A stretch of 64,000 bases of DNA from Burkholderia sp. OK233 (GTDB lineage: Bacteria; Pseudomonadota; Gammaproteobacteria; Burkholderiales; Burkholderiaceae): contig NZ_OCSR01000001.1 in assembly GCF_900230185.1 (NCBI RefSeq), positions 2,356,001 through 2,420,000 of the forward strand, given 5' to 3'. The notes under the pieces are model-generated. The model made no database searches and had not been told where the DNA came from. It was given only the letters and a program-made list of their open reading frames with translations. The number at the start of each line of letters is the position of its first letter. Within the stretch, counting starts at the first letter, position 1. This document shows positions 37,397 to 47,264 of this stretch, piece after piece. The position numbers and the translations under genes were made by a program.

Positions 37397-38545
37397 TTAC
37401 TTCCCGCCCACGCTTTGCAGCGTCGTCCACTTGCCGTCGACAACCTTGTACAGCGTGATGCCGCCGTTCTTCAGGTCGCCCTTGCCGTCGTACGCAAGAT
37501 TCGCTGCCGTCACTGCCGGCATCGAGGTCTTCGCGAGCAGCGGCAGATACTTGGCCGGATCGGTCGAGTTAGCCTTCTTCATGGCGTCGAACATTGCCAT
37601 TGCGCCGTCGTAAGCGTACGGCGAGTATGTTTGCACGTCTTCGTTGAAGCGCTTCTTGTACTTCGCAACGTAGTCCTTGCCACCCGGCATTTCTTCCAGC
37701 GGCAGGCCGGCGAGCGAAGCCACCGTGCCGTTCGCTGCGTCACCCGCGAGCTGGATGAACGTCGGCGTGTGGACCATTTCGCCACCCATCAGCGGTGCCT
37801 TGATGCCCAGTTGCTTCATCTGCTTGACCATCGGCGCCGCTTGCGAATCCGCGCCGCCGTAGTAGACCATGTCCGGGTTGACCGACTTCAGCTTGGTCAG
37901 GATCGACTTGAAGTCCACTGCCTTGTCGTTCGTGTATTCACGATCGACGATCTGGCCGCCTGCTGCCTTCGCTGCCTTTTCGAACTGATCAGCCAGACCC
38001 TGGCCATAAGCCGTGCGGTCGTCGACGATCACGATCTTCTTCATGCCCAGGGTCTTCACCGCGAACGTGCCGGCGACCGAACCTTGTTGCGTGTCGGACG
38101 TCATCATGCGGAACGTGGTCTTGAAGCCTTGTTGCGTGTACTCAGGCGCCGTCGCCATTGCGATTTCGGGGATGCCCGCGTTCGCGTAAATGCGCGAAGC
38201 CGGAATCGTGGTGCCCGAGTTGAAGTGGCCGAGCATGCCCTTGATGCCGTCATCCACCAGCTTTTGTGCAACGGTTGTGCCGGTGCGCGGGTCAGCCTGG
38301 TCATCGGCCGAATCCAGCACGAAGCGAACCTGCTTGCCGCCGATCATCGGCTTGGTTGCGTTCATGTCTTCCACAGCCAGCGTGATGCCGTTCTGGAAGT
38401 CCTTACCGTAGTGCGCCTGTGCGCCCGTCATCGGACCGGCAAAGCCGATCTTCACGTCTTCGGTCGATTGAGCGTTGGCCGTCCCCGCCAGCGACATTGC
38501 TGCAACCAGCGCTGCGCCTGCCAGCTGTTTCATCTTGTATTGCAT
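37397..38545 (-). CDS. Branched-chain amino-acid ABC transporter substrate-binding protein (LivJ/LivK type)
   Basis: 382 residues from the ATG at 38545, with AAGGAG a few bases upstream. Sec signal ends near ANAQST. The periplasmic-binding type I fold shows VKIGFAGPMTGAQAHYGKD at the start, then FNSGTTIPAS and VDDRTAYGQGLADQF in the ligand and hinge region. The ATPase and permease genes are not nearby, so this is an orphan binding protein. It follows putA on the same strand after 90 bases; its own terminator lies beyond it. Confidence 0.92.
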   Translation of the reverse strand: MQYKMKQLAGAALVAAMSLAGTANAQSTEDVKIGFAGPMTGAQAHYGKDFQNGITLAVEDMNATKPMIGGKQVRFVLDSADDQADPRTGTTVAQKLVDDGIKGMLGHFNSGTTIPASRIYANAGIPEIAMATAPEYTQQGFKTTFRMMTSDTQQGSVAGTFAVKTLGMKKIVIVDDRTAYGQGLADQFEKAAKAAGGQIVDREYTNDKAVDFKSILTKLKSVNPDMVYYGGADSQAAPMVKQMKQLGIKAPLMGGEMVHTPTFIQLAGDAANGTVASLAGLPLEEMPGGKDYVAKYKKRFNEDVQTYSPYAYDGAMAMFDAMKKANSTDPAKYLPLLAKTSMPAVTAANLAYDGKGDLKNGGITLYKVVDGKWTTLQSVGGK

Positions 38546-38634
38546 AGCTTCTCCTTGGTACCAGGTGTGGATGGAGCGGTTTTTCGGGGTCGCCGTACCG
38601 CTTCCGTTTTATTGAAGTAATCGATGAGGTTCGC

Positions 38635-41600
38635 TCAACCGATCGTCATCAAATTTGCATTACCGCCTGCTGCTGCCGTATTCACGCTGACCGAGCGTTC
38701 CGTCAACAGACGCTCGAGCGCGTAGTCATCATCGCCGCTTTCCAGCGCGCGAGCCGCGACGCCCTGCACCGAGACGATCGGCCCCGCACGTTTCGCAACT
38801 TCCTTCACCAGCGCCAGCAGCTCGTCGCTGTCGCCTTCGAACAGCACGGCGTCGAAGGGCGTATCGGCGCTCTTCTTCACGCTTGCGTAGGACTTCAACG
38901 CGGCGGGCAGCTGCGACACCAATTGTTCACCAGCCGCGCCTTCGAACAAGGCGCGATTTCCCGTAGCCAACGCCGCGGCAAACTGCACGCGTGCACCGCT
39001 CGCCGTCGACGCGATACACAGCACCGTGCCGCGCGCGCCCAGCGTGTAGGTGTTGCGCTCGCCGGTCGGCCCAGACAATACCGCAGTTGCGCCCGCAGGC
39101 ACATGCGACAGATAACCGTCGCAGCGCGCGGCCAGCACCGGCTGCTGTTCGCTGATCAGCCAGTCGCGCAGCGCCGTCAAGGCAGCGGACGGATTATCCC
39201 CGTTCACGCCCGCTTGCGGCACATCAACGATCAATGCATCGGCCAGCGACTTCGGCAACCCTGCCGGACGCGTAGCCAGCAGACGCTGCAGATACAGCGC
39301 GCCACCTGCTTTCGGACCCGTGCCCGACAAACCTTCGCCACCGAACGGCTGAACACCCACCACCGCGCCGATCACATTGCGGTTCACGTAGATGTTGCCA
39401 ACATGCGCGCGGCTGATCACGTGGGCGATCGTTTCGTCGATCCGCGTGTGAATGCCGAGCGTCAGGCCGTAGCCGGTCGTGCGGATCTGTTCGAGCAGCT
39501 TGTCCAGCTGGCTGCGGCGGTAACGCACCACATGCAGCACCGGGCCGAACACTTCACGCTTCAATTCGTCGATGCTGTCGAGTTCGATCAGCGTCGGCGG
39601 AACAAACGTGCCTTGCCCCCCGCCTTCCGGCATCGGCAGCTGCTCGACCTTGCGGCCTTTCTCGCGCATCGCCGCAACGTGCGCGTCGATACCGCGCTTC
39701 GCGTCGAGGTCGATTACCGGGCCGACGTCGATCGACAGGCGGTCCGGATTGCCCACCGACAGTTCGCGCATCGCGCCCGTCAGCATTTCGAGCGTGCGGT
39801 CCGCAACATCCTCTTGGAGACAAAGAACGCGCAACGCGGAACACCGTTGACCGGCGGAATCGAACGACGACTGCAGCACGTCCGCGACCACCTGTTCAGC
39901 AAGCGCCGAGGAATCGACGATCATCGCGTTCTGGCCGCCGGTTTCGGCGATCAGCGGGATCGGCTTGCCTTCCGGGTCGAGACGATTCGACAGCGTCTTG
40001 TTGATCAAACGCGCGACTTCGGTCGAACCGGTGAACATCACCGCACGGGTGCGCGGATCGGCCACCAGCGCTGCGCCGACCGTTTCGCCATTGCCCGGCA
40101 GCAGTTGCACCGCGCCCGCCGGCACGCCGGCTTCGCGCAGGATACGCACGGCTTGCGCGGCGATCAGCGGCGTTTGTTCGGCCGGCTTCGCGAGCACGGT
40201 GTTACCCGCCGCCAAAGCTGCAGCCACCTGGCCCATGAAAATCGCCAGCGGGAAGTTCCACGGGCTGATACAGACAACCGGGCCGAGTGGGCGGTGCGTG
40301 TCGTTGGAGAACTCGTTGCGGATCTGCGTGGAGTAATAGCGCAGGAAGTCGATCGCTTCACGGATTTCCGCGACCGCGTTCGCCAGCGACTTACCGGCTT
40401 CACGCACCACGAGACCCATCAGCGTGTGCATCTGGGCTTCGAGCAGATCGGCGGCACGCGCGAGGCAATCGGCGCGGGCATCGACCGGCGTCGCTTGCCA
40501 GATCGGTGCGGCGGCAACTGCATGGGCCATTGCGGCGCTCACATGTTCCGAGGTCGCTTCCACAACCGTACCGACGAGGTCGCGGTGATCGGCCGGGTTG
40601 CGCACATCACGCGCGACGCCCACGGCGATCTCGTTGTCTTCGAGCATCGGCGCGGCGCGCCACGGATGATGCGCGCTCGCCAGCAACGCCGACGACAGCG
40701 AGGCCAGACGATGTTCGTTCGACAGATCGAGGCCCATCGAATTGAGACGCTCGGCGCCGAACAGATTGCGCGGCAGCGGAATTTTCGCGTGCGGAGCGCC
40801 GAGCGGGACGATCTTCGAGGCTTCGTCGACCGGGTCGGCGATCAGGTCCTTGATCGCGACGTTTTCATCGGCGATGCGGTTCACGAACGACGTGTTCGCA
40901 CCGTTTTCCAGCAGGCGGCGCACGAGGTACGCGAGCAGCGTTTCATGCGTGCCGACCGGCGCATACACGCGGCACGGACGGTTCAGCTTGTCGCGACCGG
41001 TGACTTCCTCATACAGCGGCTCACCCATGCCGTGCAGGCATTGGAACTCGTACTGGCCGGGGTAGTAATTGTTGCCCGCGAGGTGATAGATCGCCGACAA
41101 CGTGTGCGCGTTGTGCGTGGCGAACTGCGGATAGACCGCATCGGGCGCGCTGAGCAGTTTCTTTGCGCAGGCAACGTACGACACATCCGTGTAGATCTTG
41201 CGCGTGTAGACCGGATAGCCTTCGAGGCCGTCCACTTGCGCACGCTTGATTTCGGTATCCCAGTACGCGCCCTTCACGAGGCGGACCATGATGCGGTGAC
41301 GGCTGCGGCGCGCCAGATCGATGATGTACTCGATCACGAACGGGCAGCGCTTCTGATACGCCTGCACCACGAAACCGATGCCGTTCCAGCCGGCCAGTTC
41401 CGGATCGAAGCACAGCGCTTCGAGCAGATCGAGCGAGATTTCGAGGCGGTCGGCTTCTTCAGCGTCGATGTTCAAGCCGATGTCGTAGCGGCGCGCGAGG
41501 ATCGCCAACGAGCGCACGCGCGGCAGCAACTCGCTCATCGTGCGTTCCTGCTGCGAACGCGAATAGCGTGCGTGCAGTGCCGACAGCTTGATCGAGATGC

Positions 41601-42564
41601 CCGGACCTTCGTAGATGCCGCGGCCGCCGGCGGCCTTGCCGATCGCGTGGATCGCCTGTTCGTACGACGCGTAGTAACGTTGCGCGTCGGCTTCGGTGGT
41701 GGCCGCTTCGCCGAGCATGTCGTACGAATAGCGGAAGCCGCGTGCTTCGTATTTGCGGCTGTTGGCGAGCGCTTCGGAGATGTTCTCGCCGGTGACGAAC
41801 TGCTCGCCCATCAGGCGCATCGCCATATCGACGCCCTTGCGGATCAGCGGCTCGCCGCCCTTGCCGATCAGGCGCGTGAGCGCCGATGAGAGGCTCGCCT
41901 CGCTGTTGGTCCCCACCAGCTTGCCGGTGATCATCAAGCCCCACGTCGCGGCGTTGACGAACAGCGACGGCGCCTGGCCGACGTGCGATTTCCAGTCGCC
42001 CTTGCTGATCTTGTCGCGAATCAGCGCGTCACGCGTGGCGCGATCCGGGATGCGCAGCAGCGCTTCGGCGAGGCACATCAACGCCACGCCTTCCTGGCTC
42101 GACAGCGAGAATTCGTGGATCAGCCCTTCGACGCCACCACCCTTGCTCTTGGTGCGCAGCGTTTCGACCAGCTTGCCGGCCATGGCCTGCACGTCGCCCG
42201 CGAGATTGGCAGGCAGACGCGCCTGGCCGAGCAGGAACGGCACGCATTCCGGCTCGGGACGGCGATACGCAGCGGTAATCGCCGCGCGCAGCACCGATTG
42301 CGGTTGCACGTTCTGCGCGAATTCGAGGAACGGATGCGACGCACCGTCTTCCTCCTGCTCCACCGCGGCGCCGTCAGCCAGATCGGCCGAGCCGGTGTGG
42401 CCCGACAATTCAGGCGGCAATTGGCCGTGCTCGATCTTTTCGAGGTACGCGAAGATCGCCTGCTTGATCAGCCAGTGCGGAGTGCGTTCGAGCCGGGTGG
42501 CGGCATCTTTCAGCCGGGAACGCAGGAGGTCGTCGACCTTGACGCCAAGGGTGGTGCTAGCCAT
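38635..42564 (-). CDS. putA: Trifunctional PutA: proline dehydrogenase, P5C dehydrogenase and transcriptional regulator
   Basis: 1309 residues from the ATG at 42564, with AAGGA five bases upstream. Residues 1-50 form a ribbon-helix-helix DNA-binding domain (TTLGVKVDDLLRSRLKDA). The proline dehydrogenase barrel follows, with NIDAEEADRLE and YLVRRLLENGANTSF. The aldehyde dehydrogenase domain has FTGSTEVA for NAD, LIAETGGQNAM with the catalytic Glu and SAGQRCSALR with the catalytic Cys. A C-terminal extension of about 150 residues matches long trifunctional PutAs. It oxidises proline to glutamate via FAD and NAD. The RHH domain suggests autoregulation, fitting the palindrome upstream. Confidence 0.97.
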   Translation of the reverse strand: MASTTLGVKVDDLLRSRLKDAATRLERTPHWLIKQAIFAYLEKIEHGQLPPELSGHTGSADLADGAAVEQEEDGASHPFLEFAQNVQPQSVLRAAITAAYRRPEPECVPFLLGQARLPANLAGDVQAMAGKLVETLRTKSKGGGVEGLIHEFSLSSQEGVALMCLAEALLRIPDRATRDALIRDKISKGDWKSHVGQAPSLFVNAATWGLMITGKLVGTNSEASLSSALTRLIGKGGEPLIRKGVDMAMRLMGEQFVTGENISEALANSRKYEARGFRYSYDMLGEAATTEADAQRYYASYEQAIHAIGKAAGGRGIYEGPGISIKLSALHARYSRSQQERTMSELLPRVRSLAILARRYDIGLNIDAEEADRLEISLDLLEALCFDPELAGWNGIGFVVQAYQKRCPFVIEYIIDLARRSRHRIMVRLVKGAYWDTEIKRAQVDGLEGYPVYTRKIYTDVSYVACAKKLLSAPDAVYPQFATHNAHTLSAIYHLAGNNYYPGQYEFQCLHGMGEPLYEEVTGRDKLNRPCRVYAPVGTHETLLAYLVRRLLENGANTSFVNRIADENVAIKDLIADPVDEASKIVPLGAPHAKIPLPRNLFGAERLNSMGLDLSNEHRLASLSSALLASAHHPWRAAPMLEDNEIAVGVARDVRNPADHRDLVGTVVEATSEHVSAAMAHAVAAAPIWQATPVDARADCLARAADLLEAQMHTLMGLVVREAGKSLANAVAEIREAIDFLRYYSTQIRNEFSNDTHRPLGPVVCISPWNFPLAIFMGQVAAALAAGNTVLAKPAEQTPLIAAQAVRILREAGVPAGAVQLLPGNGETVGAALVADPRTRAVMFTGSTEVARLINKTLSNRLDPEGKPIPLIAETGGQNAMIVDSSALAEQVVADVLQSSFDSAGQRCSALRVLCLQEDVADRTLEMLTGAMRELSVGNPDRLSIDVGPVIDLDAKRGIDAHVAAMREKGRKVEQLPMPEGGGQGTFVPPTLIELDSIDELKREVFGPVLHVVRYRRSQLDKLLEQIRTTGYGLTLGIHTRIDETIAHVISRAHVGNIYVNRNVIGAVVGVQPFGGEGLSGTGPKAGGALYLQRLLATRPAGLPKSLADALIVDVPQAGVNGDNPSAALTALRDWLISEQQPVLAARCDGYLSHVPAGATAVLSGPTGERNTYTLGARGTVLCIASTASGARVQFAAALATGNRALFEGAAGEQLVSQLPAALKSYASVKKSADTPFDAVLFEGDSDELLALVKEVAKRAGPIVSVQGVAARALESGDDDYALERLLTERSVSVNTAAAGGNANLMTIG

Positions 42565-42640
42565 GTTTCCTTCTTCGGATACCAGACGAGTTCGCTGGGG
42601 AAAGACTAAAAGTTGGGCGAATCGTACGCCTCCAAATAAA

Positions 42641-42675
42641 AAGGTGCAACCATGCACTGAGCATGGTTGCACCTT
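42641..42675. promoter_or_regulatory. Perfect 15-bp palindrome with two GTTGCA half-sites, putative PutA operator
   Basis: AAGGTGCAACCATGC, loop ACTGA, GCATGGTTGCACCTT. It contains GTTGCA on the plus strand (42666-42671) and its inverse TGCAAC (42645-42650), the hexamer bound by E. coli PutA at the put control region. It lies 77 bases before the putA start. On the minus strand the stem is followed by TTTTTATTT, so it could also act as an intrinsic terminator or attenuator. Confidence 0.65.
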
Positions 42676-42877
42676 CTTGAACGCCCTGTACGGCGGGGGT
42701 TTGCGCCGAATGGCGCTGCGCGTGGCGACAGCGGTTGCGATCAGTACTTTCCCTGGCGTGATTCTTTTCGCTTTTACCCTTATCAGATTGCCCGGCGCGC
42801 CGTTATACAGAATATGGATGGTCGCGGCCGCAAGGCACGCACATAAAAACGGTACGGGGTTTTAGAGGACTGGCGAA

Positions 42878-43048
42878 ATGGAAAAGTGGTTAGTGATATT
42901 GGGCATCTGGGCGATGTGCGCGACGTGCGGCGTGCTTTTCATCCGCGGCGCGACTCGCGGCCCGGGCAAACGTGAGACGGAAGAAAGGCGGGCGCGTCCG
43001 GCATCGCGCGCATCGGCGGGCGATGCGCGGGCAGCTTTGAACGATTGA
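42878..43048 (+). CDS. Small membrane protein of unknown function
   Basis: 56 residues, ATG at 42878, stop TGA at 43046-43048. GAGGA lies 8 bases upstream. One hydrophobic N-terminal segment (WLVILGIWAMCATCGVLFI) precedes a basic, then Ala/Arg/Asp-rich tail. It is divergent from putA. The ribosome site and single membrane helix make this a credible gene; no function is known to me. Confidence 0.6.
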   Translation: MEKWLVILGIWAMCATCGVLFIRGATRGPGKRETEERRARPASRASAGDARAALND

Positions 43049-43160
43049 GCGACTAAGCCCGACGGTTAATGATGAACATCAAGACGCCGTTCCCCGACTG
43101 ACACGGAAGAGTCAGTACGCGCCGCACGGCTCACGCCTGGCGGCGATGCAGACGCGCGCG

Positions 43161-43406
43161 TCAATACCGTGGAATGGGGTCGTACTGCGCGCAAGCGTCG
43201 TCGGGCGAAACGAGCTGGTCGTGCAGACGGCAAAGCCGGCTGTCCGCCACGCTCGCGCCAAACCCGGAACTGAAAACGGCGAGACCCGGAATGCTCTGCT
43301 CCAGTGAATGCCGATCCTCGGCGCGATGCCGGCAGCTTGCACAGCGCGGCGCGCACGCGTCTCCGCGTGCGTGGGCCGTGCCGGCGATGCGGACCGCCTC
43401 GCTCAT
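43161..43406 (-). CDS. Small Cys/His-rich protein translationally coupled to the YeiH-type gene
   Basis: 81 residues. Its ATG at 43406 overlaps the stop of the exporter gene (ATGA), so it is probably coupled to it. Composition is rich in C, H and R: CAPRCASCRHRAEDRH near residue 18, then SRLCRLHDQLVSPDDAC. The spaced cysteines and histidines could bind metal. It resembles short uncharacterised Burkholderia proteins with a CxxC core, from memory. No function is assigned. Confidence 0.65.
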   Translation of the reverse strand: MSEAVRIAGTAHARGDACAPRCASCRHRAEDRHSLEQSIPGLAVFSSGFGASVADSRLCRLHDQLVSPDDACAQYDPIPRY

Positions 43407-44836
43407 TGCGAGCCCTGCCCCAAGCTATTCCAGTACGGTGCGAACACGTGCGCGGACAGCGCGTAGCCGATGGCGATATTGACCGCGACGCCCGCTGTGA
43501 AGGCCAGGAACGGCTTCAGGCCGGTGGCCGAAAGTGCGCGCAGGCGTGTGGTCAACCCGATGCTCAGGAAACAGAACGTGAACGCCCACGTGCGCAAGGC
43601 AGTGATCGGCGCGACGAAGTCAGGCGTGACGACCTTGCGGTAGTCGGCCAGCGAGTAGTGGCTGGCGATCCACGTCACCAGCGCCGATGCGATCACGAAG
43701 CCGATCACGAATTTCGGAAAACGCGCCCAGATTTCACCGACGTTGGCCCTGGCTTTGACGCCGCTGTCCTGCGACTCCCAGCGCGTCGTCGCGACGATTG
43801 CGAGCACGAAGGCCCAGATACCGATCCAGATATCGCGGCCGACCACCTTCATCAGCGTGAACGCCTGCAGCGATGCCTCGGGGGCGCCCGCAATCGCACC
43901 GCCCGCGTGCTTCGCGAAGTCGCCGTAAGCTTGCGCCGCGGCAATACCCGCGGCGTCGGCGAATTCGGACGTGCCGATCCATGCGCCCGCCACTGCTGTC
44001 GAGAGTCCCAGCAAGCGCGACGCAAAGGGCAGTACGAAAATCATCACGATCGCCCACAAGACCACCAGCGTAATCGCTACCGATGCGTGTTCGCGTTTGG
44101 CGCGCACCGCACCGGCAATCGCGATCGCCGCCGACACACCGCACACCGCGCCGCCCACGCCCAGCACGGCCGCAAACCGCCGATCAAGACCGAGCGCCTT
44201 GGCGGCAAGGAAGATCACGAAGAACGTCACGAGCGAAACGATGGTCGCCTGCCCGACCGCGACCGGCCCCGCCCATACCAGCAAGGTGAACGGCAGCGTC
44301 GCGCCGAGCAACACGATGCCGACCTTGATATAAAACTCCACACGCAAGCCAGCTGAAAACCATTCGGGCAACGTGAACACGTTGGAAATCAGGAGCCCGA
44401 GCGCCAGCGCCACCAGTGGCGGTTCGAGGTTGTACTTCGACGCATTGACCCACGCGCCCAGTGTGAAGATCAGCGCCGACGCGATGAACAGGATCGCGAA
44501 CGAGCCCAGGAAAACGCCGACCCGCTGCTTCAACGCGGCAACGCCCACGCCGAATAGCACGGCGAACACGACGAACAGCGCGACATAGTTCGGCAGATGC
44601 TTGCCGATGTCCTGCGCGGCCTGTCCCACGCTCGCCCATTTGGCCGGCGCCACCGCCAGCCACTTGATGCTGCTGCCGGAGGCGAACAGCGCCCAGGCAA
44701 TCACGATCACCAGCAGGCCGATCCAGACGGCCCACCAGTCTTCAGTTGAAAAGATCCCGCCGCCGTGTGCGCTATGGTCACTGCGTGGTTTCCCGGGCGC
44801 GGCGCCGGTCGGCAATGTCTGGTTGGTATCGCTCAT
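43403..44836 (-). CDS. YeiH family putative sulfate exporter / membrane protein
   Basis: 477 residues from the ATG at 44836; in-frame ATGs at 44866 and 44950 are possible because no strong ribosome site singles one out. About eleven hydrophobic segments are visible. GVGGAVCGVSAAIAIAGAVRAK near the middle matches the conserved YeiH/PF03601 core, followed by the typical KFVIGFVIASAL near the C-terminus. The family is annotated as sulfate exporter by homology; substrate is unproven. Lies downstream of priA on the same strand with 180 bases between. Confidence 0.82.
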   Translation of the reverse strand: MSDTNQTLPTGAAPGKPRSDHSAHGGGIFSTEDWWAVWIGLLVIVIAWALFASGSSIKWLAVAPAKWASVGQAAQDIGKHLPNYVALFVVFAVLFGVGVAALKQRVGVFLGSFAILFIASALIFTLGAWVNASKYNLEPPLVALALGLLISNVFTLPEWFSAGLRVEFYIKVGIVLLGATLPFTLLVWAGPVAVGQATIVSLVTFFVIFLAAKALGLDRRFAAVLGVGGAVCGVSAAIAIAGAVRAKREHASVAITLVVLWAIVMIFVLPFASRLLGLSTAVAGAWIGTSEFADAAGIAAAQAYGDFAKHAGGAIAGAPEASLQAFTLMKVVGRDIWIGIWAFVLAIVATTRWESQDSGVKARANVGEIWARFPKFVIGFVIASALVTWIASHYSLADYRKVVTPDFVAPITALRTWAFTFCFLSIGLTTRLRALSATGLKPFLAFTAGVAVNIAIGYALSAHVFAPYWNSLGQGSQ

Positions 44837-45017
44837 CGCAAATGCCCCGAGGAAGTTGAGGTGCATCGGCGCGGGATTTTTGAGTTTTACCTGAAGATGC
44901 GCCGATTCGGCGAAATATAGGCGAGCGGCGGTGCAAAACGAAACGACCATTCGCTCTATGAATATGACTTAAAGGAGTAATGCCGCGAAGTTGTCGCAAA
45001 GCGGGCGGCAACGGCCG

Positions 45018-47264
45018 TCAGATGTCGAGGGGATCGACTTCGAGATTCCAGCGCAGCACGCCTTTCAGGCCGCGCAGCATCGGTTGCCATGCGCGCAAAG
45101 TGGCCTGCAACGCGGCCCGCGACGCGCTTTCGATCAGCAATTGCGCCCGATGTACGTGCATCACCTTGACGATGGTGAGCGGCACGGCGTCATAGACCGT
45201 CACGCGCCCGGCGGCCGGAATCTCCGTCAGCGCGGCGGCGGCCTGCTGCAGGAACGCGAGCGCGGCTTCGAGTGTGCGACCTTCGGCGCGCAGCAAAGCC
45301 TGATAGGCGAACGGCGGCAGATGAGCGTCGCGCCGCTCGGCCAGCGTCGAATTGGCAAAGCCGACGTAGTCGTGCCGCCCCAACGCGTGATACAGCGCAT
45401 GGCGCGGATAGCGCGTCTGCACCAGCACTTCGCCCGGCAAACCGGCGCGGCCCGCGCGGCCGCTCACTTGCATCAATTGCGCGAAAAGGCGTTCGCTCGC
45501 GCGGAAGTCGTGTGAAAACAAGGCGGTGTCGGCGTTCAGCACGCCGACCAGCGACACCCGCTGAAAGTCATGGCCCTTTGCGATCATCTGCGTGCCGACG
45601 AGGATGTCGACCTCGCCGGCGTGGACGTCGGAAAACAGCGCCTGCGCGCTGCCTTTGCGGCGTGTGCTGTCGGCGTCGATGCGCAGCACGCGGGCGCCAG
45701 GCACCGCGCTCGCCAGCGTTTCTTCGACGCGTTGCGTGCCGCGTCCCATCGGCGCGATGTCGACATTGCCGCACTCCGGGCACGAGCGCGGAATGCGCGA
45801 TTCCCAGCCGCAGTGGTGGCAGCGCAGTGCACGCTCGGGTTTATGCAACACGACGTAGGCGCTGCAACGCGGACAACCGGCCACCCAGCCGCAGGCGTCG
45901 CAGGCGAGTTGCGGCGCGTAACCGCGTCGGTTCAGGAACACGAGACTTTGCTCGCCGCGCTCGAGCCGCGCCTTCAACGCTGCGATCAATGGCCCGGACA
46001 AACCCTCCACCGAGGCCCGCCCGCGCCGCCGCTCTTCTTCGAGATCGATCAGCCTGACGGTCGGCAGAACGGCCTCGGCAACCGCACGGCGCGACAGCGT
46101 GAGACGCTTATAGCGTCCCTGATCCGCCTGCCACCAGCTTTCCAGCGACGGCGTAGCCGAGCCGAGCACAACCGGCAAACCGAGTTGCTTGCCGCGATAG
46201 ATCGCCAGATCGCGTGCCGAATAGCGCAAGCCTTCCTGTTGCTTGTAGGCGGGATCGTGTTCCTCGTCGACGACGATGATCGCGAGTTTCGGCAGCGAGG
46301 CAAGCACCGCCAGCCGCGTGCCGAGCACGATGCGAGCGCGCCCGGTATGCGCGGCGAACCAGTTGCGGGCGCGTTCGCCTTCCGCGAGGCCGCTGTGCAG
46401 CGTAACGATCGAGGTGCCTTCGAGCGCGGCAAAGCGCGCACGGAAGGCCGACTCGAACTGCGGCGTCAGATTGATTTCAGGGACGAGGACGAGGGCCTGC
46501 GCGTCCGGCTTCGCCGCCAGAATCTCGGCGAGCGCGCGCAGATACACCTCGGTTTTGCCGCTGCCCGTCACGCCGTGCAGCAGGAAGGGCGCGAAGCCGT
46601 TCGCGTCGCGGATCGCTTCGACCGCAGTCGCCTGTTCGTCGGTGAGCGTGGGCAGGATAGGTGCGGGCGTATCTGGCGACGCGGGGCTGGCGAGCACCTC
46701 GGCGGCCTCGATCACCTCCAGCGCAACCCAGCCTTCGGCTTGCCATGCGTCCAGGGTTGCAATGGCTTTGGGATGAAGCGCGCGAGCGTCGGCGGCGCTC
46801 AGAAATTCGGCCTCCGCCAGGGCTTGGGCAAGCTTGCGCAATGCGCTTGCACGCGCCGGCAACGCTTCCGGCAACGCGGCGCGACCCTCAGCAGTCAGGC
46901 TGTAGCGCTCCTCAGGTGCGAACAGGCGCGACCAGCGCGCAGCGTCACGCAGGGCTTGCGGCAATGCAGGCAGGGCCACTTCCCCGAGGCCGCGTTGATA
47001 GTAATTGGCGGCGAAAGCTGCGAGCCGCAACCATTCGGTCGACACTGGCGGGCAGGCGGTACAGACATCGGTGACCGCTCGCAGGCGGTCAGGGGGTACG
47101 TCACTGTGAGCGGTCACTTCGCAGACGAGACCCACCACGTGACGCTTGCCGAACGGCACGCTTACCATCATGCCCGGCACGACACTTTCGGGCGTGTCGC
47201 AGCGGTAGTCGAACAAAGTCGGCAGCGGATGATCCAGCGCGACGCGAACGAACACTTCGCTCAC
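45018..47264 (-). CDS. priA: Primosomal protein N' (PriA replication-restart helicase)
   Basis: About 748 residues from a GTG at 47264, chosen because VRVALDHPLPTLFDYR is the family N-terminus; no ATG lies suitably in frame. Helicase motifs: Walker A GVTGSGKTEV and VVDEEHD as motif II. Two zinc sites are formed by CDACGWVAGCPRC and CHHCGWESRIPRSCPEC. PriA reloads the replicative helicase at stalled forks. Confidence 0.95.
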   Translation of the reverse strand: MSEVFVRVALDHPLPTLFDYRCDTPESVVPGMMVSVPFGKRHVVGLVCEVTAHSDVPPDRLRAVTDVCTACPPVSTEWLRLAAFAANYYQRGLGEVALPALPQALRDAARWSRLFAPEERYSLTAEGRAALPEALPARASALRKLAQALAEAEFLSAADARALHPKAIATLDAWQAEGWVALEVIEAAEVLASPASPDTPAPILPTLTDEQATAVEAIRDANGFAPFLLHGVTGSGKTEVYLRALAEILAAKPDAQALVLVPEINLTPQFESAFRARFAALEGTSIVTLHSGLAEGERARNWFAAHTGRARIVLGTRLAVLASLPKLAIIVVDEEHDPAYKQQEGLRYSARDLAIYRGKQLGLPVVLGSATPSLESWWQADQGRYKRLTLSRRAVAEAVLPTVRLIDLEEERRRGRASVEGLSGPLIAALKARLERGEQSLVFLNRRGYAPQLACDACGWVAGCPRCSAYVVLHKPERALRCHHCGWESRIPRSCPECGNVDIAPMGRGTQRVEETLASAVPGARVLRIDADSTRRKGSAQALFSDVHAGEVDILVGTQMIAKGHDFQRVSLVGVLNADTALFSHDFRASERLFAQLMQVSGRAGRAGLPGEVLVQTRYPRHALYHALGRHDYVGFANSTLAERRDAHLPPFAYQALLRAEGRTLEAALAFLQQAAAALTEIPAAGRVTVYDAVPLTIVKVMHVHRAQLLIESASRAALQATLRAWQPMLRGLKGVLRWNLEVDPLDI

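Noticed and set aside
38923..41889. 988-codon frame antisense to putA
   Set aside because: Same compositional effect; it lies wholly within putA and shows no domain.
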